From contig JAQVNJ010000152.1 of assembly GCA_028703175.1 (NCBI GenBank), positions 1 to 13,499 on the forward strand: a stretch of DNA of 13,499 nucleotides. Reading direction: 5' to 3'. The position numbers were made by a program, and so were the translations under genes. The first letter of the stretch is position 1, and the number at the start of each line of letters is the position of its first letter. This DNA comes from JAAYCB01 sp012744395 (GTDB lineage: Bacteria; Planctomycetota; Planctomycetia; Pirellulales; Thermoguttaceae). Of the stretch, positions 1 through 7,208 are shown piece by piece. A model generated the notes under the pieces. The model saw nothing but the letters and a program-made list of their open reading frames with translations. It ran no database searches and had not been told where the DNA came from.

Positions 1-13
1 GGGCGGAGTTCGG

Positions 14-138
14 CCCCCCAACCCTACGCGTAAGCAAGCCCCCCAACCCGACGCGTAAGCAAGCCCCCCAACCCGACGCGTAAGCAAGGCCCCCAGCCCG
101 ACGCGCAAGCAAGGCCCCCACCCCAACCCACAAGCCAG
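14..138. repeat. 25-bp tandem repeat array, five units
   Basis: Five head-to-tail 25-bp units run 14-38, 39-63, 64-88, 89-113 and 114-138. The unit is six C residues (or GCCCCC), AACCCGACGCG, then TAAGCAAG. Units 2 and 3 are identical, unit 1 differs by one base, unit 4 by a few, and unit 5 has decayed (ACCCACAAGCCAG end). There are no spacers, so it is not a CRISPR array. It lies downstream of the ftsH stop. Two related copies lie on the other side of ftsH at 2542-2592 in the same orientation. From memory, CCCGACGCGTAAGC-type intergenic repeats are common in planctomycete genomes; no function is known to me. Confidence 0.85.
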
Positions 139-285
139 GCACCCGGCGCCCATCAGCCAAGCCAACTCGCCGTCCTCGCTTCCGCGGCGGGTTGCGATCA
201 TGACCGATAATCCGCGGCCAGCCGCGGCCGCCCGTCAGGAAGCAACGAATCGGCGCCGCAGCGCGCAACCCTGCCCGCCGCGCCG
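139..285. other. Non-coding stretch 3' of ftsH
   Basis: I see no convincing gene here. The only structure is a palindromic CCGCGG pair with a CCAG loop at 212-227. It could fold in the ftsH transcript, but no U-tract follows on the minus strand, so I do not call it a terminator. Short open frames here look like chance frames in GC-rich DNA. Confidence 0.5.
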
Positions 286-2292
286 CTACCGCAAGCGGGA
301 CCGCTTCTCCGCGCGACTCGAAGCCGATTTGGCCGCCGCGGTGGAGGCTCCATCCGGCGTAGCGGCGGGCGTTTCGCCGCGCTTCTTCCGGTCGTAGGCC
401 GGCGGCCCGATGATCGCCTCGATCTCATGCTCGTCGAGCTCTTCCCGCTCGTCGAGGGCTTCGGCGAGTTTTTCGAGCTTCTCGCGCTCGGCGGTCAGAA
501 GCTGCATCGCCCGCTCGGAGGCTTCGCCCAGAATCCGGGTGACCTCCTCGTCGATCAATCGAGCCGTGTGCTCGCTGTACTCGCGGGGCTCCCCCATCTC
601 CTTGCCGAGAAACGGGTGGTGCTCCCCGTGGCGGAACGCGACCGGCCCGAGCCGCTCGCTCATCCCCCAGTGGGTAACCATCCGCCGGGCCAGCGCCGTG
701 GCCTTCTTCAGATCGTCTTCGCAGCCGGCCGTGTACTGGTCGAAGCGGATTTTCTCGGCCGCCCGCCCGCCGAGAATAAAAGCCAGTCGAGTCTGGAGGT
801 CCTTCTCGGAGACGTTGAACCGGTCCTCTTCGGGCAAAACCTGGGTCGCGCCCAGCGCGCGCCCGCGGGGGATGATCGACACCTTGTGAACCGGATCGGC
901 GCCGCGGACCAGCCACGAGAGCAAGACGTGCCCCGCCTCGTGGTAGGCCGTCATCCGCTTCTCCTCCCCGGAAAGCAGGTCCTCGCGCTTGGCGCCCATC
1001 AGGATCTTGTCGCGGGCATACTCGAAGTCGGCCATCTCGACGGCATCCTTGCCCTGCCGGGTGGCCCAGAGGGCGGCTTCGTTGACCAGGTTGCGGATGT
1101 CGGCGCCGGTCAGGCCGACCGTCGACGCGGCCAGCCGCTCCAGGTCGACGTCGTCGGCCAGAGGGACCTCGCGCGAGTGGACCTTGAAGATCGCCGTCCG
1201 CCCGCGAAGCGTCGGCCGGTCGACGGTCACGTGGCGATCGAACCTGCCCGGGCGGAGCAGGGCCGGATCGAGCACGTCGGGCCGGTTCGTCGCGGCCATC
1301 ACGATCACCGATTCCGACTGGGTGAAGCCGTCCATTTCGCTGAGAATCTGGTTCAGCGTCTGCTCGCGCTCGTCGTGCCCGCCGCCCAGTCCGGTCCCGC
1401 GATGGCGCCCGACGGCGTCGATCTCGTCGATGAACAGGATCGCCGGGGCGCTGTCCTTGGCCGTGGTGAACAGGTCGCGCACGCGGCTAGCGCCCACGCC
1501 GACGAACATCTGGATGAATTCCGAGCCGTTGATCGAGAAGAAGGGCACCTTCGCCTCGCCGGCCACGGCCCGGCCGAGCAGCGTCTTGCCCGTGCCTGGC
1601 GGCCCGATCAGCAGGACCCCCTTGGGCACCCGGCCGCCCAAACGCTGAAACTTGGTCGGATTCTTCAAATACTCGACGACCTCCTCCAGCTCGCTCTTCA
1701 CGCTCTCCAGGCCGGCCACTTCCTCGAACGTCACCGGCTTGTCGCCCGACTGGTAGCGCCGCGCGGGACTCTTCCCGAATCCGGAGAGCATTCCCGTCGA
1801 CAGCGACTGCGTCCGCCGGATCATGATCCAGACGCCGGCAAACAGCACGATCGTCACCAGCAGCGACGCCCAGACGAGAAACCCGGTCGTGTCCGGCGGC
1901 TTGCTGACCGAGTATTTCTCCTGCAACTGGGCAAACAGCTTGTCGTCGAAATTCGGGTCCTCGAGCACGTAAGGGGGCACCGTCGTCACGAAGTCCTCGC
2001 GCAGCTTCCCCTCTTCTCGCTTTCGTTTCGCATCGGGGTTGAGCGGCGGATCCCTGAATTTTCCATAGATGTCCACCCCCTCGACCTGGATCTCCGTGAT
2101 GTTGCCTTCCTCAAGCTGCAACCGAAAAAAACCCCAATTGATCTTCGACCGCCGCGTCTGCCCGTCGGCGAACACGATCAGCATCACGACGATCGCGGCC
2201 ACAAGCAGAAGCCACATCGTGGTCGTGGGTGGACGCCGGGGCGGCATCGGCCTCGGAGACGGCCCGTTTCCCTCGTCCGGCTTTTTCGCCAT
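286..2292 (-). CDS. ftsH: ATP-dependent zinc metalloprotease FtsH
   Basis: This is a membrane-anchored AAA+ protease that extracts and degrades damaged membrane proteins and some regulators. The 668-aa protein has the normal FtsH plan. A Pro-rich N tail is followed by TM1 (about 26-43, MWLLLVAAIVVMLIVFA), a periplasmic domain, and TM2 (about 136-158). The AAA module has Walker A GPPGTGKT (230-237), pore loop MFVGVG (262-267), Walker B ILFIDE (285-290) and the second region of homology AATNRPD…RPGRFDR (333-353). The peptidase domain has the zinc site HEAGH (451-455) and a distal acidic ligand in TAGCEDDL (521-528). The C tail is Ala/Lys/Arg-rich. The frame stays open 28 codons upstream of the chosen ATG, but that stretch is not FtsH-like, while MAKKPDEG leads straight into TM1. 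A purine-rich GAGGAAAGACGAGAG tract precedes this ATG. All key residues are present, so I expect an active enzyme. It is probably transcribed alone, with a 422-bp gap upstream. Confidence 0.96.
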   Translation of the reverse strand: MAKKPDEGNGPSPRPMPPRRPPTTTMWLLLVAAIVVMLIVFADGQTRRSKINWGFFRLQLEEGNITEIQVEGVDIYGKFRDPPLNPDAKRKREEGKLREDFVTTVPPYVLEDPNFDDKLFAQLQEKYSVSKPPDTTGFLVWASLLVTIVLFAGVWIMIRRTQSLSTGMLSGFGKSPARRYQSGDKPVTFEEVAGLESVKSELEEVVEYLKNPTKFQRLGGRVPKGVLLIGPPGTGKTLLGRAVAGEAKVPFFSINGSEFIQMFVGVGASRVRDLFTTAKDSAPAILFIDEIDAVGRHRGTGLGGGHDEREQTLNQILSEMDGFTQSESVIVMAATNRPDVLDPALLRPGRFDRHVTVDRPTLRGRTAIFKVHSREVPLADDVDLERLAASTVGLTGADIRNLVNEAALWATRQGKDAVEMADFEYARDKILMGAKREDLLSGEEKRMTAYHEAGHVLLSWLVRGADPVHKVSIIPRGRALGATQVLPEEDRFNVSEKDLQTRLAFILGGRAAEKIRFDQYTAGCEDDLKKATALARRMVTHWGMSERLGPVAFRHGEHHPFLGKEMGEPREYSEHTARLIDEEVTRILGEASERAMQLLTAEREKLEKLAEALDEREELDEHEIEAIIGPPAYDRKKRGETPAATPDGASTAAAKSASSRAEKRSRLR

Positions 2293-2478
2293 ATGCTCTC
2301 GTCTTTCCTCAGCAGCCCGTCCCAAAAACCGGCAAACGGCACCCCGTGGCCAATCATCCAACGATCGCCGACCCACTTGGGATTGACTCGAAAAAGTCCC
2401 GCAGAACCTGCTCTCTGTTCTTCACCCACCGGCAGCACCCCCCCGTCTTGCGTGGGACCGCCGCGGGCCAACGACTGT

Positions 2479-2507
2479 ATTCTACCGCAATCGGGCATTC
2501 CTTTCGA
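2479..2507 (-). promoter_or_regulatory. Candidate sigma70-type promoter for ftsH
   Basis: On the minus strand a TAGAAT hexamer (2479-2484, 5/6 to TATAAT) has TCGAAA (2502-2507, weak match to TTGACA) 17 bp upstream. Transcription would start about 175-180 nt before the ftsH ATG. The -10 is good and the -35 poor, so this is only a suggestion. Confidence 0.35.
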
Positions 2508-2541
2508 CCGGCCGCGGCCCGACGCAGGTTCCCCAGCAAGG

Positions 2542-2592
2542 CCTCCCAACCCGACGCGTAAGCCAGGCCAGGAAACCCGACGCCTCAGCCAG
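2542..2592. repeat. Two dispersed copies of the 25-bp repeat
   Basis: Copy A (2542-2566) reads CCTCCCAACCCGACGCG then TAAGCCAG and matches the array at 14-138 closely. Copy B (2567-2592) is diverged (AAACCCGACGCCTCAGCCAG) and abuts copy A. The orientation is the same as in the left array, so the repeat family brackets ftsH. Confidence 0.75.
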
Positions 2593-2693
2593 GCCCGGCC
2601 CGCCCCAGTCCGTCTCGCTTGCGCTTCGGGTCCACGACGCCGCGCGGCAGTCGAAGAATCCCCGGCTGATGAATGATCCGCGCCGGCCGTTGC

Positions 2694-2712
2694 GGGCGGG
2701 ACAAGCCCACCC
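2694..2712 (-). terminator. Hairpin just after the kinase stop codon
   Basis: Arms GGGCGGG (2694-2700) and CCCACCC (2706-2712) pair over 7 bp with one G·U and a 5-nt loop in the minus-strand transcript. The hairpin begins 2 bp past the kinase TAG. No U-tract follows, so it may be a weak or Rho-assisted terminator, or simply a 3' stabilising hairpin. Confidence 0.35.
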
Positions 2713-2714
2713 GG

Positions 2715-4226
2715 CTAACGGCCGGTCAGAAACATGCCGACAAGCAGGAGCAGAATTACGCACGCCGCCCCGAGCGCAAACCAGATCCACGCCGGCAGGT
2801 CGTGGGCTTTCGTGGGCCGGGCGCGGAGCTCGTCGGGCGAGACGTTCGTCTTGGCGCGGCAGCGCGAAACCAGCACCGGCTCGGTGTCGGTGCGAACCGG
2901 AACGGCGGTATCCTGCCCCATCGGCCGCGCGACCGGCAGCAGCGGCGCCGCCTCCAAACGCTGGGCGCGGGGCAGAGGAGCGGCAGTCCCCCGTTCCCGC
3001 GAATCGGCCGTCGGGGCGCCCCGGCTGCCGAGATCGCCGATGGCCCGGGCGCGGCGAAGCTGCGACGACCCGCCGTCGCTGGCCGCCATGCTTTCGGCCA
3101 CCTGAACCGCGGCGCCGACCAGCAGCGGCCCGGAACCGCCAAGACGGAACGAGCTGCCCGTGCTCGAAGAGCCGCCGGCATTCTGGCTCTTCAACCACCG
3201 GCCCAACGCTTCGGCCACGTCGCCGGCCGACTGAAAGCGGTCCGCCGCCTTCTTGGCCATCATCCGCATGCAGATCGCCACCAGTTCCGCCGGGACATCG
3301 GGCCGCTCCTTCTGAATGTCCGGCGGCGGGTCCTTCTGGTGGGCCATCAGCCGCTGCGGCAAGGTCCCCTCGGGAAACGGCGGGTGCCCGGTGAGCAGAA
3401 AGTAAAACGTGCAACCGAGACCGTAGATGTCGGCCCGGGCATCCACGGCATGGCTGTCGATGGCCTGCTCCGGCGCCAGGTAATCGGCCGTGCCGAGGAC
3501 ATTCTCGTCATAGGCGACCGTCAACGACGCCTGGTCGTCCTCGGCGGTGAATCGCGCCAGCCCGAGGTCGAGAATCTTGACCGTCCCCTTGGAGTCGACG
3601 AGGAGATTGGCCGGCTTCACGTCGCGGTGGATGAACCCGGCCGCGTGGGCATGGCCCAGCCCCCGCGCGGCCTGGTAGATATGCCGCGCGGCGTCGACGT
3701 AGGCGAGCGGCCCGGTCTCGCGGACGATCACGTTCAGGTCGCTCCCCTCGACATATTCCATGACGATGTAATGCGTGTCGCCTTCGTTGTCGATGTCGTA
3801 GGCCTGGACGATGTTCGCATGGTCCAACGCCGCAACCGCGCGGGCCTCGCGATGAAACCGCTCCAGGTAAGACGACGCGGTGTCCTCGACGCGCCCCTTG
3901 GGAAGCACCTTGATGGCCACGCGGCGATGCATCAGGAGGTGTTCGGCAAGGTAGACGCTGCTCATGCCACCGGTCCCCAAGTGCCCGAGCAGCTTGTATT
4001 TGCCGACGAAAAAACCCTTGTGCCGGCCTTCCAGCAGCTTGTCGGCCTGCCAGCGCGTCAGCAGCTCGGCTTCGACCAGGTGCGCGGCCAACCAGGCGGC
4101 ATCGTCCGCCTCCCCCGGTTCGGCCTCCCCCTCCAGCCCGCGGACGAACAGGTTGAGCCGGTCTGGATCGACCAGCCTGCTCCGCCGCGCCAGGTCGAGG
4201 AATATCTCAGCGGTTGGCTTGGGCAT
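2715..4226 (-). CDS. Membrane-anchored Ser/Thr protein kinase (PknB/Hanks type)
   Basis: This 503-aa protein should phosphorylate Ser/Thr on protein targets from the inner face of the membrane. Residues 1-76 form the helical pre-kinase region seen in many planctomycete kinases, ending LLTRWQADKLLEGRHKGFFVGKY. The kinase domain (about 77-345) has the Gly loop GHLGTGGMSSVYLA (81-94), VAIK lysine 106, helix-C glutamate 127, catalytic HRDVKPAN (200-207), DLG in place of DFG (220-222, common in bacterial kinases), and GTADYLAPEQ (245-254). All catalytic residues are present. A Ser/Gly/Ala/Pro-rich linker (about 346-475) leads to one C-terminal TM helix (about 479-499, WIWFALGAACVILLLLVGMFL) and a three-residue tail, so there is no extracellular sensor domain. 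I see no clear Shine-Dalgarno before the ATG, so the start rests on the family N terminus. The gene sits 298 bp from the PP2C gene, its plausible antagonist. Confidence 0.93.
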   Translation of the reverse strand: MPKPTAEIFLDLARRSRLVDPDRLNLFVRGLEGEAEPGEADDAAWLAAHLVEAELLTRWQADKLLEGRHKGFFVGKYKLLGHLGTGGMSSVYLAEHLLMHRRVAIKVLPKGRVEDTASSYLERFHREARAVAALDHANIVQAYDIDNEGDTHYIVMEYVEGSDLNVIVRETGPLAYVDAARHIYQAARGLGHAHAAGFIHRDVKPANLLVDSKGTVKILDLGLARFTAEDDQASLTVAYDENVLGTADYLAPEQAIDSHAVDARADIYGLGCTFYFLLTGHPPFPEGTLPQRLMAHQKDPPPDIQKERPDVPAELVAICMRMMAKKAADRFQSAGDVAEALGRWLKSQNAGGSSSTGSSFRLGGSGPLLVGAAVQVAESMAASDGGSSQLRRARAIGDLGSRGAPTADSRERGTAAPLPRAQRLEAAPLLPVARPMGQDTAVPVRTDTEPVLVSRCRAKTNVSPDELRARPTKAHDLPAWIWFALGAACVILLLLVGMFLTGR

Positions 4227-4319
4227 AAAATGGGCTGCTGCGTGCGGGAACGGTCAAGGCTCAATCCCCAAATAGCCAAGCGCCGACAAGACGGGGCCAA
4301 GGACCGGGAGCACCGGACC

Positions 4320-4343
4320 TTGAACCTTGGATTTTGAACCTTG
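4320..4343. repeat. Direct repeat TTGAACCTTG x2, 14-bp period
   Basis: Identical 10-mers occupy 4320-4329 and 4334-4343, separated by GATT. The pair lies about 94-117 bp upstream of the kinase ATG. Each copy contains the near-palindrome AAGGTTCAA on the minus strand. It could be an operator for a regulator contacting successive turns, or one more dispersed intergenic repeat. Confidence 0.5.
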
Positions 4344-4458
4344 CGGAAAAAAGGGCCTTTCGAGCCGCCGCGCCTCCTCTTCTAGCCTACCACTCGGCAG
4401 TCGCGGATTCCAGCCACGGCGGGCGCACAAGTCGCCACGGGGAGGAGGGCCCGACGCG

Positions 4459-4476
4459 AAAAATCCGGGCTGCCCG
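4459..4476 (-). terminator. Weak terminator-like hairpin after the PP2C gene
   Basis: On the minus strand CGGG-CAG-CCCG (4466-4476) is followed by GATTTTT (A-run at 4459-4463). The stem is only 4 bp, but it is followed by five U residues and lies about 50 bp past the PP2C stop. Confidence 0.3.
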
Positions 4477-4524
4477 CCTGGACAATCGCCGATCCGAGGG
4501 CCGCGGGCAACGCCGCTCGGGCGA

Positions 4525-5850
4525 TTATTCCCGGGGTTCGAGTGTCCGGCGCAATTGTCCGAGCATGAACCGGATCGTCTCCGCGTAGAGCCGGACGCTC
4601 GCCAGGTAGTCGCCCTTGGACGCCTCGAGTCCGGCCTTGCCGGTCAACTCCTCGAACTGGTCCCAGTCCACCTGCCAGAGCCGGTTGATGGCTACGTCGC
4701 GAATCTCTCGCACGGCCTTTCTCAGACACCTTGCCGATTGCTCGTTCAACGTGCAATCGCACGCCGTGTACGGCGCTTTTCCCAGCCGCTGCCGTTCCTG
4801 CGAAGCGGTGGCCAGCGGCGCCCTGCGCCGATTGCGGAAGAAGGCCGTCGACCCCGCCAGCAAGGCGCCGACAATCGCTGCGGGAATCGCCAGCAGGGGG
4901 CCGGACATTAGCCATCCCAAGGCAAACAGACCCGCAGCCGCAACCATCGGCCAGAAGACCTTCCGCTCCAGGGACGCGGATGCCTGGGGGTCCGAGACGC
5001 CGCCGGCGCCGGCCGGCTGCCAGCGGTTGACGCGGGCCACGATCAGGGTGATGTTGTCCGGACTGCCGCGCAGGTTGGCCAGGGCAATCAGCGTCTTCGC
5101 GGCCTCCTCCGGGTCAAGGCAGCCGAGGATGGTACCCATCTCTTCATCCTCAACCTGCCCGGAAAGCCCGTCGCTGCAAAGCAGGAACACATCCCCGGTG
5201 CGGAGGGAAAAGGGCCCCTCCAGGTCGACGTTGACATCCGAGGTTGGGCCGACAGACCGCGTGATGATGTTCCGCGGCACAAACGCCGGCACCTCCGATT
5301 CCATCACGTTTTCCGCATCGCAGATCTCCCACACCAGGCTGTGGTCGAACGTCAATTGCTCCAGGTCGTTGCCGCGGAGCCGGTAAACGCGGCTGTCGCC
5401 GACGTGGGCGACGATCGCCTCCTCCGGCAGCAGCAGCAGGGCGCTGACCGTCGTGCCCATCCCGCGGAGCTCGTCCGACTGATCCCCCCTGGCGAAGATC
5501 TCGCTGTTGGCGGTGGTGATCGCCTGGCGGAGGGCGTCGGCCGGCTTTCCAGTGACCAGGCTTCGATAGACCCGCCGCACGACCTCCACGGCCATCTGGC
5601 TGGCCACCTCGCCCGCCGCGTGGGCCCCCATGCCGTCGGCCACCACCAGCAGGTGGCCCGGAGCCTGGCCCGATTGGACCGAATCGGCGGGGGAGACGAT
5701 CAGCGAGTCCTGGTTGTTGGAGCGGCACAATCCCACGTCGCTCAACGCGGCGTGCTCCACACAGTACTCTCGCTCGGCCGGTCGTCGCTTCATCGGTCTC
5801 TGGCTGCTTCCTCTGTCATCAGGCCGCCCCGGGTCGGTCTTGGCCGGCAT
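4525..5850 (-). CDS. PP2C-type Ser/Thr phosphatase with membrane hairpin
   Basis: This is a metal-dependent PPM phosphatase expected to remove phosphate from Ser/Thr residues. The 441-aa protein has the catalytic domain at about 30-275: SDVGLCRSNNQD (37-48), VADGMGAHAAGE (70-81), GMGTT (130-134), VAHVGDSRVY (147-156), ITRSVG (196-201), CSDGL (225-229) and DNITLIV (265-271). The metal-ligand aspartates (48, 72, 227, 265) are present. The usual DGMGGH reads DGMGAH. Two hydrophobic helices (about 299-314 and 319-338) form a membrane hairpin. They are followed by a soluble helical C-terminal region of about 100 aa with three cysteines (364, 366, 375) that I do not recognise. The start is set by a good ribosome site, GGAG, 7 nt upstream; an internal Met at residue 20 is the alternative. 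It follows the REC-GHKL gene by 25 bp, so the two are probably co-transcribed. The natural partner kinase is the neighbour at 2715-4226 (inference). Confidence 0.93.
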   Translation of the reverse strand: MPAKTDPGRPDDRGSSQRPMKRRPAEREYCVEHAALSDVGLCRSNNQDSLIVSPADSVQSGQAPGHLLVVADGMGAHAAGEVASQMAVEVVRRVYRSLVTGKPADALRQAITTANSEIFARGDQSDELRGMGTTVSALLLLPEEAIVAHVGDSRVYRLRGNDLEQLTFDHSLVWEICDAENVMESEVPAFVPRNIITRSVGPTSDVNVDLEGPFSLRTGDVFLLCSDGLSGQVEDEEMGTILGCLDPEEAAKTLIALANLRGSPDNITLIVARVNRWQPAGAGGVSDPQASASLERKVFWPMVAAAGLFALGWLMSGPLLAIPAAIVGALLAGSTAFFRNRRRAPLATASQERQRLGKAPYTACDCTLNEQSARCLRKAVREIRDVAINRLWQVDWDQFEELTGKAGLEASKGDYLASVRLYAETIRFMLGQLRRTLEPRE

Positions 5851-5857
5851 CTCTCTT

Positions 5858-5861
5858 CTCC
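5858..5861 (-). promoter_or_regulatory. Ribosome binding site of the PP2C gene
   Basis: GGAG on the minus strand with a 7-nt spacer to the ATG at 5850. It supports that start over the downstream Met at residue 20. Confidence 0.65.
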
Positions 5862-5875
5862 GCCGGACCTGGCGC

Positions 5876-6820
5876 TCACACGTCGATCCCGTATGGGGCT
5901 TCCGCCGTCTTCTCTTCTTCCTTCCGCTTGACCAGCGTGACTTCGTTTCCCGCCTCGTTGTACACGACTTCGTCCATGAAAGCCCTCATCAGCGACAGGC
6001 TCCGAGACCCCTTCTTCTCCAGCCCGCCGGGCGCCCATGACGTCGGCACCGAGGAGACATCGAAGCCGGGTCCCTCGTCGCGAATCACGAACCGCGCCTC
6101 CTCGGTCGAAATCCGCACATTCACGAAAATCCGCCTCGCCAGAAACGCCTCTTCAACCGGCCCGTCGATTGGAATCGACAGCTCTTGCTGGCTCATCAGC
6201 TGCTCGCGCGCTTCATCCATCCGCTCCAGACTGATCTCCAGATTGCCGTGCAGCAGCGCATTGAGCAAGGCCTCGCGAAGAGCGACCCCGATCCGCAACT
6301 GGCCGCTCGAATCGCAGAGCCGTGCACGAGCCACCGTCTGCTGCACCAGGTCCACCAACGGATCGATCAGAGAAGCGTCGTTGCCCAGCTCGACGAAGAA
6401 CGTGAACTCGCTGCGATTCAGACGGCTCAACAGGGCCTCGTAACTGCGGCTGGCCCGGGCCCGGGCGAGTATCTCCCGGACCGTGTCCTTGAGCTTGTCC
6501 GCCAACTGCGATTTGGGGACATAGCTTGCTGCCCCCTGCTGCAAGGCCTCGACGGCAAATGCCTCGCTGCCGTAGGCCGTCATCAGAATCACCGGAACCT
6601 CCGGATGATGCACGCGCATCGCGCGGACCAATTCCAGACCATCCATCCGCGGCATGTGCAAGTCGGTGACGATCAGGTCCGGCAACGCCTGCTTGGCGTG
6701 CTCCAGTGCCTCGGCGCCGTCGGCCGCGTATTCAATCTTCCAGTCCGATGCCTTGCTCAACAGACCACCAACCAGACGCCGGTCGATCGCCGAATCGTCG
6801 ACTACGAGTACCGTGGTCAT
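5876..6820 (-). CDS. Response regulator receiver fused to RsbW-like GHKL ATPase domain
   Basis: This 314-aa two-domain regulator begins with a receiver domain (1-120): acidic pair D8/D9, phosphoacceptor D53 in VTDLHMPRMDG, T81 and K103. After a helical linker comes a GHKL domain of the anti-sigma/serine-kinase class (HATPase_c_2, about 135-300). The N-box is ALREALLNALLHGN (E183, N187), the G1 box is RDEGPGFD (247-254), and the domain ends FMDEVVYNEAGNEVTLVKR. The G2 position, where relatives as I recall them read GRGLLLM, reads SRSLSLM (272-278), so two lid glycines are serines. Phosphorylation of the receiver would presumably control binding or kinase activity toward a STAS or sigma-type partner, but neither is encoded here. 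I chose ATG 6820 (GAGG 10 nt upstream); a TTG two codons earlier (6826) is possible. It is the first gene of a likely operon with the PP2C gene. Confidence 0.9.
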   Translation of the reverse strand: MTTVLVVDDSAIDRRLVGGLLSKASDWKIEYAADGAEALEHAKQALPDLIVTDLHMPRMDGLELVRAMRVHHPEVPVILMTAYGSEAFAVEALQQGAASYVPKSQLADKLKDTVREILARARASRSYEALLSRLNRSEFTFFVELGNDASLIDPLVDLVQQTVARARLCDSSGQLRIGVALREALLNALLHGNLEISLERMDEAREQLMSQQELSIPIDGPVEEAFLARRIFVNVRISTEEARFVIRDEGPGFDVSSVPTSWAPGGLEKKGSRSLSLMRAFMDEVVYNEAGNEVTLVKRKEEEKTAEAPYGIDV

Positions 6821-6839
6821 TGGCAAGGGACCTCAACTG

Positions 6840-6853
6840 GGGGGAGCGCCCCC
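6840..6853 (-). promoter_or_regulatory. G5/C5 hairpin in the REC-GHKL leader
   Basis: GGGGG (6840-6844) and CCCCC (6849-6853) flank a 4-nt loop, 5 bp before the GAGG ribosome site at 6831-6834. It could limit ribosome access, but G/C runs this short also arise by chance here. Confidence 0.25.
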
Positions 6854-7052
6854 GTCTGCGACCTTTTTCCATGCTCGGAACCGCGCCGGCCCGCTCCCCT
6901 TACGAGCCTGCCGTTGCGATTCCCTCGCACCATCCTCACGACCGGGCTCGATCAGGACGCGACACGGCGCCAGGCCGGCCAGATGCCCCTTTCCCCCCCT
7001 GCCCTTCGGCTGCATCAACCGCCCTTTTCGAGCGGCCGAATCGGCACCCCTT

Positions 7053-7080
7053 ATGATAACGCCTTTTGCCGCCAACTCAA
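7053..7080 (-). promoter_or_regulatory. Candidate sigma70-type promoter of the REC-GHKL/PP2C operon
   Basis: On the minus strand TTGAGT (7075-7080, 4/6 to TTGACA) and TATCAT (7053-7058, 5/6 to TATAAT) are 16 bp apart. They lie in a locally AT-richer patch between the two operons. This is the best promoter match I see in the window. Confidence 0.45.
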
Positions 7081-7186
7081 GCTGGCCGCCAGAATCACGC
7101 AAGCCCGCCGCAGCCGCCTCGCAGTCGCCGCGCTCGTCCGCCGACCCAACGGCAAGAAACGCCGCGGAACAGAATCCGTCACGCCC

Positions 7187-7208
7187 CCGCCGCCGCGGGC
7201 GGTGGCGG
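7187..7208 (-). terminator. GC-rich hairpin at the end of the three-gene operon
   Basis: Arms 7187-7196 (CCGCCGCCGC) and 7199-7208 (GCGGTGGCGG) pair with one mismatch and begin directly after the ATPase stop codon. There is no U-tract, so it is a possible 3'-end structure rather than a classic intrinsic terminator. Confidence 0.3.

Larger units (their letters stand above)
2293..2714. other. Intergenic region between the kinase gene and ftsH
   Basis: This 422-bp stretch holds the ftsH leader, a candidate promoter (2479-2507), two copies of the 25-bp repeat (2542-2592) and a GC-rich hairpin directly after the kinase stop (2694-2712). I find no supported coding region. Open frames crossing it on either strand lack recognisable domains and are probably chance frames. 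Confidence 0.6.
4227..4524. other. Intergenic region upstream of the kinase gene
   Basis: This 298-bp stretch holds a paired TTGAACCTTG repeat (4320-4343) and a weak terminator-like hairpin (4459-4476) that could end the PP2C transcript. I see no coding potential I can support. Confidence 0.5.
6821..7208. other. Intergenic region upstream of the REC-GHKL operon
   Basis: This 388-bp stretch has no gene I can support. It holds a GC-rich hairpin at the end of the upstream operon (7187-7208), a plausible promoter (7053-7080) and a G5/C5 hairpin near the ribosome site (6840-6853). The leader of the REC-GHKL transcript would be about 225 nt. Confidence 0.55.

Noticed and set aside
14..138. CRISPR array
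   Set aside because: The 25-bp units are contiguous with no spacers, and no cas genes are present.
212..227. Intrinsic terminator for ftsH
   Set aside because: The CCGCGG palindrome has a tiny loop and no U-tract follows on the minus strand.
2293..2376. 28-codon upstream extension of FtsH
   Set aside because: The extension has no FtsH similarity. The ATG at 2292 is followed by the usual short tail and TM1, and a purine-rich tract precedes it.
427..2676. Long plus-strand open frame (about 750 codons) opposite ftsH
   Set aside because: It mirrors the ftsH coding strand. Its translation has no domains and a skewed Arg/Pro/His-rich composition typical of antisense frames in GC-rich genes.
2673..4337. 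Plus-strand open frame (about 550 codons) opposite the kinase gene
   Set aside because: The kinase on the minus strand has all family motifs in order; the antisense translation has none.
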